This document shows positions 15,026 to 18,257 of a stretch of 18,257 nt of DNA, one piece after another; positions within the stretch are counted from its first letter, which is position 1, and every line of letters begins with the position of its first letter. Origin of the DNA: JBCCEJ01 sp039030335. Its GTDB lineage: Bacteria; Pseudomonadota; Gammaproteobacteria; HK1. The stretch is from positions 1-18,257 of the forward strand of contig JBCCEJ010000099.1 in the NCBI GenBank assembly GCA_039030335.1. Reading direction: 5' to 3'. A program made the position numbers and the translations under genes. A model generated the notes under the pieces. That model saw only the letters and a program-made list of their open reading frames with translations, was not told where the DNA came from and did not search any database.

Positions 15026-16492
15026 TCAGCTACCGAGCGCATTGAACGTCGCCGTCTCGCCATGCACGGGCGACCCGGCGTAAGTCCCGCGCGCCATCAG
15101 GGCTTCCTTGCCACCATGCGCATCCACCAGCGCCGCCTGGTCCAGATGAGCCTCAGCGTCGATGGCATCGGGGTCGCAAAGAGATCTCAGCGCTGCGTCG
15201 GCGGCGGTCAGCGCGCCGTCATGCGTCGGATCGGCTGCCAGATCTATGCACTCATCTGGATCGGCCGACAGATCGAAAAGCTGTGCCGGCCAGCCGGCGT
15301 GATAGATGTACTTGAGCTTGCCCGTGCGCACGGTGAACACGCCTTTTGACGAGCCGGAACCGTGAAATTGCGACAGCAGAGCCGGCCGTGAGCGCCCCGA
15401 GCCACCGATGAACGGCGTAAAGCTCTCGCCGGGGAGATCGGCCTCTTGTTCGTGCGGCGCGCAGCCTGCCATCTCCAGGATGGTCGGAAAGCAGTCGAGA
15501 TGACTGATGGGCTCATCGACCACCTCGCCGACTGGCAAGTCGGGACCCTGGACGATAAACGGCACGCGCGCCGCGTCGTCGTACAACGCGTTCTTGTTCC
15601 ACAAACCGCGATTGCCCATGTTGTCACCATGGTCTGTCGTGTAGATGACCCGCGTGTTGCGCGCGAGACCGGTTACCTCCAGCGCATCCAACACCTTGCC
15701 GATGTTGCCGTCGAGAAACGAAATCTGCCCCAGATAGGCCGCGAGCGCCGTACGGATTTGCGCTTCGGTGAAGCCGGTATCCCAACGAAACGCGCGACGG
15801 AAGTCAGCCGTCGCCGGGTGCATCGTCCAACCGTCGTCCGCGGTTGCCTCCACCGGCCACGGCACATCTTCCAACGGATACAGATCGAAGAACTCAGGCG
15901 GCGCGAGTTTTGGTGGATGCGGGCACACCATCGAACAGAACAGCACCCACGGCTTGCCGTCGTGGTTTGCGGCCTCCCGCAGCCACGCGACCGTCGCCGC
16001 CGTGATGCGATCGTCGTAGCGCGTGTAGCTGGACGCCGCGCGGCCGGCTTTTTCAATGACTTCACGCGTGTTCGGCCGAAGGGGCAGTTCGTCTCGAATA
16101 CAACCCATCAAGTCACCGAGCCCCGCCACCGCGTGCATCGGCATGTGGGTTGCCGTGAAACCGTAGTCGTCCTCTTCGGAACGAAAATGCAGCTTCCCGA
16201 TCGACTCCACCCGGTGCCCGGCGTCGCGTAACCGGTGCGCCCAGGACGGTATCGACCCGTCGTAGGGCTGCGCGTTGTTCCAGGCACGAATGTCGTGCAC
16301 GTAGCGTCCCGTCGCGAAGGTTGCACGGGCCGGCATGCAAAGCGGCGAATGCGTATAGGCGGCCGTATACTGCGTGCCGTTCTCGGCCATCGCATCGAGA
16401 TGCGGAGTGCGCGCGACGGGATGTCCTGCGTGACCCAGCGCTTTCGGATTATGTTGGTCCGACATGATGACCAACAGGTTCATCGGGTCCAT
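15026..16492 (-). CDS. Sulfatase (arylsulfatase/choline-sulfatase-like)
   Basis: A 488-residue alkaline-phosphatase superfamily sulfatase. NLLVIMSDQHN (5-15) gives the first metal ligands (Asp12, Gln13). SPLCMPARATFATGR (49-63) holds the C-x-P-x-R signature, in which Cys52 would be converted to formylglycine. GKLHF (99-103) and TTDHGDNMG (285-293; Asp287, His288) complete the metal site, and Lys300 follows in LWNKNALYDD. It should hydrolyse a sulfate ester, or possibly a phosphonate or phosphate ester. No signal peptide is seen, so it is probably cytoplasmic and needs a formylglycine-generating enzyme or other maturase, which is not in this window. The start ATG 16492 (ATG 16483 is also possible) has a weak ribosome site. 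It is the first gene of the minus-strand unit, 33 nt ahead of the kinase, and divergent from the lipoprotein gene. Confidence 0.93.
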   Translation of the reverse strand: MDPMNLLVIMSDQHNPKALGHAGHPVARTPHLDAMAENGTQYTAAYTHSPLCMPARATFATGRYVHDIRAWNNAQPYDGSIPSWAHRLRDAGHRVESIGKLHFRSEEDDYGFTATHMPMHAVAGLGDLMGCIRDELPLRPNTREVIEKAGRAASSYTRYDDRITAATVAWLREAANHDGKPWVLFCSMVCPHPPKLAPPEFFDLYPLEDVPWPVEATADDGWTMHPATADFRRAFRWDTGFTEAQIRTALAAYLGQISFLDGNIGKVLDALEVTGLARNTRVIYTTDHGDNMGNRGLWNKNALYDDAARVPFIVQGPDLPVGEVVDEPISHLDCFPTILEMAGCAPHEQEADLPGESFTPFIGGSGRSRPALLSQFHGSGSSKGVFTVRTGKLKYIYHAGWPAQLFDLSADPDECIDLAADPTHDGALTAADAALRSLCDPDAIDAEAHLDQAALVDAHGGKEALMARGTYAGSPVHGETATFNALGS

Positions 16493-16758
16493 CTGGGCGC
16501 CCGCTCAGGTCAGACAAACCTCCATTCTTTGGGATGGACCAAACCGGCGCAACTCTCGGAGAGCGACGGTGATGCGCCAGACACAGGAAATCGGCTGGTC
16601 CGGAACCCGCGTCTACCGTCGGCGCTCGGCGGCAAGCGCCGCGCCGTATCGACTCATCCGGGCCTGAGCGAAGCGCCACGGCAGCGACCACAATTCGACT
16701 TGTGACCGCATACCCGGCCGGCATAGCCTCCTGCCCTAGAAGTACGCAGGATGCAGCC
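16493..16758. other. Divergent intergenic region sulfatase / lipoprotein hydrolase
   Basis: This 266-nt gap should carry the promoters of the minus-strand sulfatase unit and of the lipoprotein gene. An imperfect palindrome, TCCATTCTTTGGGATGGA, lies at 16521-16538 and might be an operator. TTGTGA at 16700-16705 with CATAGC 16 nt later is a weak promoter candidate for the plus strand. No small gene or RNA was recognised. Confidence 0.35.
16748..16751 (+). promoter_or_regulatory. Ribosome binding site of lipoprotein gene
   Basis: AGGA lies 7 nt before ATG 16759 and favours it over the GTG at 16702 and the ATG at 16840. Confidence 0.45.
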
Positions 16759-18153
16759 ATGGCTACAGAACTCTCGCCGGATTCAGATTCCCATAAACGC
16801 CGCTGTCTGCCCGCGGGTGAATGCAACGCGGTGCTGCCAATGACATCCGCGCTCGTAGCAGCCGCGCTCGCCGTACTGCTGTCGGCCTGCGCGAGCACAT
16901 CCACCGAGAGCGCCTACAACGCCGTCGGCCGCGGCATGGTGGGCCTGCACGAAGACGGCGTATTGGTCGCGGTCGAGAAGTACGCGCTGAACGGCTGTCC
17001 AACGCCTGCCGGATGCTACGCACGCCATTACGAGCAGCCGGACGTCGAGCTTCATGACAAAGACCGCAAGAAGTTCGTCGAGGTCACAAGCGGCGTGAAG
17101 ACCATGGCAGTTACACACGTCGTGACTTACGAAGGGGTCGAGCGCACGAACTCCGCTGCAGTTGCGCGGGCCGTCTTCAGGGCCGCACCCCGGACGGGCC
17201 CGGCGAACTTGCCGGACGCCTGCCGGGCTATGGTGAGCGTCGACTCGCCCGGATTGCACCGGGCCGGCGCCAACCGCGCTCCAGACGGCGCGTCCCACCG
17301 CGTGGAAACCCACGGCCTTTACAACGCCTACGCCGCTTTCGAAGGCTATCCGTACTTCCAAAAGCGCGCTTTCCCGTTCTACGCATGCAGTCACCACGCC
17401 TTGCAGCGCATCGGCGACTGGCTGCACGCACGCCTCGAGAACGCCGCACAGACGGGTGCGCCCTACTCTCACGTGATCGTCATCGCCATGGGTTGGAACA
17501 ACGACCAGCAGGAGTCGCTTGGCCGATTCAACCGCATGTTGAAACACGTGCGCGCGGCCGCGACATCATCGGGCGGCACCTATCGCCCACTCGTCGTCGC
17601 GCTCTCATGGCCGTCGGTCTGGTTCTCGAATGCCGACTTCCGGCTCACTCAACTGCTCGGACATATCCTCAGCTATACCAACAAGACCAACGACGCTGAC
17701 GAGATCGGCTACACCCTTGGCGCAGAACTTGTGCATCACATCGTTGGTGGAGCCGTAGAGTCTTGCGCTGCCTGCAATCCGCAGCCGACCGTCGCCGTTA
17801 TCGGGCACAGCCTGGGCGCCCGCCTGCTGTCGCGGGCCGTGTTCTCCGCCGCCTACGTCAAACCGGACCGCACCCGGCGGAAACCGCGTGCACCAGACTA
17901 CTTTCTGGGCCTCCAAGGCGCTCTCAGTGCGAACCGCTTCGTCTTCGGTGAAGGCACCGAGGGCAGCCCGTACGCGAATCTGGGGTCGGTCAAAACGCGG
18001 ATAGTGCTGACCTCGGCCGAAGCGGACAGCGCCAACCCGGTGGCGAGATTCGCCACTGGAGCCAAACACGTCGGCGGGAGATTTGATTTCTTCACACAGC
18101 ACTCAGCGTACCGAAGAATCTCTAGTACTCCTCCTCCTCAGCAGTTGCTTTAG
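16759..18153 (+). CDS. Lipoprotein with alpha/beta hydrolase domain
   Basis: From ATG 16759 the protein has 464 residues. A hydrophobic segment ends in LAVLLSAC with the lipobox Cys at 44, so a lipoprotein signal is likely. The positively charged part (HKRR, 12-15) lies unusually far from the hydrophobic core, and ATG 16840 is an alternative start without basic residues. The mature part contains IVIAMGWNNDQQESL (241-255), a serine-hydrolase elbow IGHSLGAR (Ser351), and late candidates for the acid and His (Asp423, His437). This layout matches alpha/beta hydrolases of unknown function with a GWNN motif. AGGA, 7 nt before ATG 16759, supports that start. It is probably anchored in the outer or inner membrane; its esterase substrate is unknown. 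It is transcribed away from the sulfatase. Confidence 0.82.
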   Translation: MATELSPDSDSHKRRCLPAGECNAVLPMTSALVAAALAVLLSACASTSTESAYNAVGRGMVGLHEDGVLVAVEKYALNGCPTPAGCYARHYEQPDVELHDKDRKKFVEVTSGVKTMAVTHVVTYEGVERTNSAAVARAVFRAAPRTGPANLPDACRAMVSVDSPGLHRAGANRAPDGASHRVETHGLYNAYAAFEGYPYFQKRAFPFYACSHHALQRIGDWLHARLENAAQTGAPYSHVIVIAMGWNNDQQESLGRFNRMLKHVRAAATSSGGTYRPLVVALSWPSVWFSNADFRLTQLLGHILSYTNKTNDADEIGYTLGAELVHHIVGGAVESCAACNPQPTVAVIGHSLGARLLSRAVFSAAYVKPDRTRRKPRAPDYFLGLQGALSANRFVFGEGTEGSPYANLGSVKTRIVLTSAEADSANPVARFATGAKHVGGRFDFFTQHSAYRRISSTPPPQQLL

Positions 18154-18257
18154 CTGATGGCTGACTGCGGACTTGAGCGGAAAAGTTCACCCGAGGTTGG
18201 CTTTCTTCTCGTGCCGCCTTGACAATACCTCTCAGTGCAATGTAGAGGAAATCCAAA
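18154..18257. other. Non-coding tail of window
   Basis: No gene is supported in these 104 nt. TTGACA at 18219-18224 has only a weak -10 candidate (TAGAGG at 18243-18248) and could be a promoter for a gene beyond the window. Confidence 0.3.

Noticed and set aside
15446..16231. Open frame of 261 codons opposite the sulfatase
   Set aside because: It is an Arg- and Val-rich antisense shadow of conserved sulfatase sequence.
16831..16842. 12-nt inverted match to the repeat at 29-40
   Set aside because: A 12-mer match within 18 kb is expected by chance; this copy lies inside the lipoprotein gene.
2952..17000. A named defence, phage or mobile system
   Set aside because: No integrase, transposase, nuclease, toxin-antitoxin pair or inverted repeats were found; base composition and gene style look uniform.
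16783..17547. Open frame of 254 codons opposite the lipoprotein gene
   Set aside because: It is antisense to the lipobox and hydrolase region; no family features or ribosome site were seen.
18219..18248. TTGACA with TAGAGG as a promoter
   Set aside because: The -35 is perfect, but the -10 is poor and no downstream gene is visible in the window.

Overview
This window reads as a chromosomal segment of a high-G+C Gram-negative bacterium, most likely a proteobacterium with broad catabolic ability. The signs are strong GC bias at third codon positions, a lipobox lipoprotein signal, and family content typical of soil or marine gamma-, beta- or alphaproteobacteria (GST, CaiB/BaiF, 2-hydroxychromene-2-carboxylate isomerase, hybrid PAS histidine kinase). 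I cannot assign a genus. I saw no tRNA, rRNA, IS element, integrase, phage gene or CRISPR array. Coding density is high, with 14 protein genes and short gaps.

Left part (1-5100): a FIST-domain sensory protein on the minus strand is divergent from an amidase-signature hydrolase on the plus strand. The amidase converges on a minus-strand flavin reductase fused to a MarR-like domain, preceded by an MFS permease on the same strand.

Middle part (5345-10302): a GST and a family III CoA-transferase overlap by 4 nt on the plus strand. They converge on a hotdog thioesterase. The thioesterase is divergent from an isocitrate lyase/PEP-mutase family enzyme, with a TATAAT box in the gap. That enzyme converges on an esterase-type alpha/beta hydrolase, which is divergent from a 2-hydroxychromene-2-carboxylate isomerase-like DsbA-fold protein.

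Right part (10331-18153): a minus-strand directon, apparently one operon with gaps of 33-53 nt, runs sulfatase, hybrid sensor kinase, alpha/beta hydrolase, then an Asp/Glu racemase / maleate isomerase / arylmalonate decarboxylase family enzyme. The last gene appears to carry a +1 slip in a run of seven G; as read, it runs antisense into the 3' end of the isomerase. Divergent from the sulfatase lies a lipoprotein alpha/beta hydrolase.

Taken together the genes suggest uptake and stepwise breakdown of organic acids, amides, sulfate esters and possibly aromatic compounds: hydrolases to open the substrate, flavin reductase to feed an oxygenase, GST-fold isomerases, CoA activation, C-C lyase and thioesterase. 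No ring-cleaving oxygenase is present here and no substrate can be named, so this pathway reading is inference. The clearest points for follow-up are the homopolymer frameshift, the flavin reductase-MarR fusion resembling the HPA hydroxylase reductase C1, and the sensor kinase embedded in a hydrolase operon.
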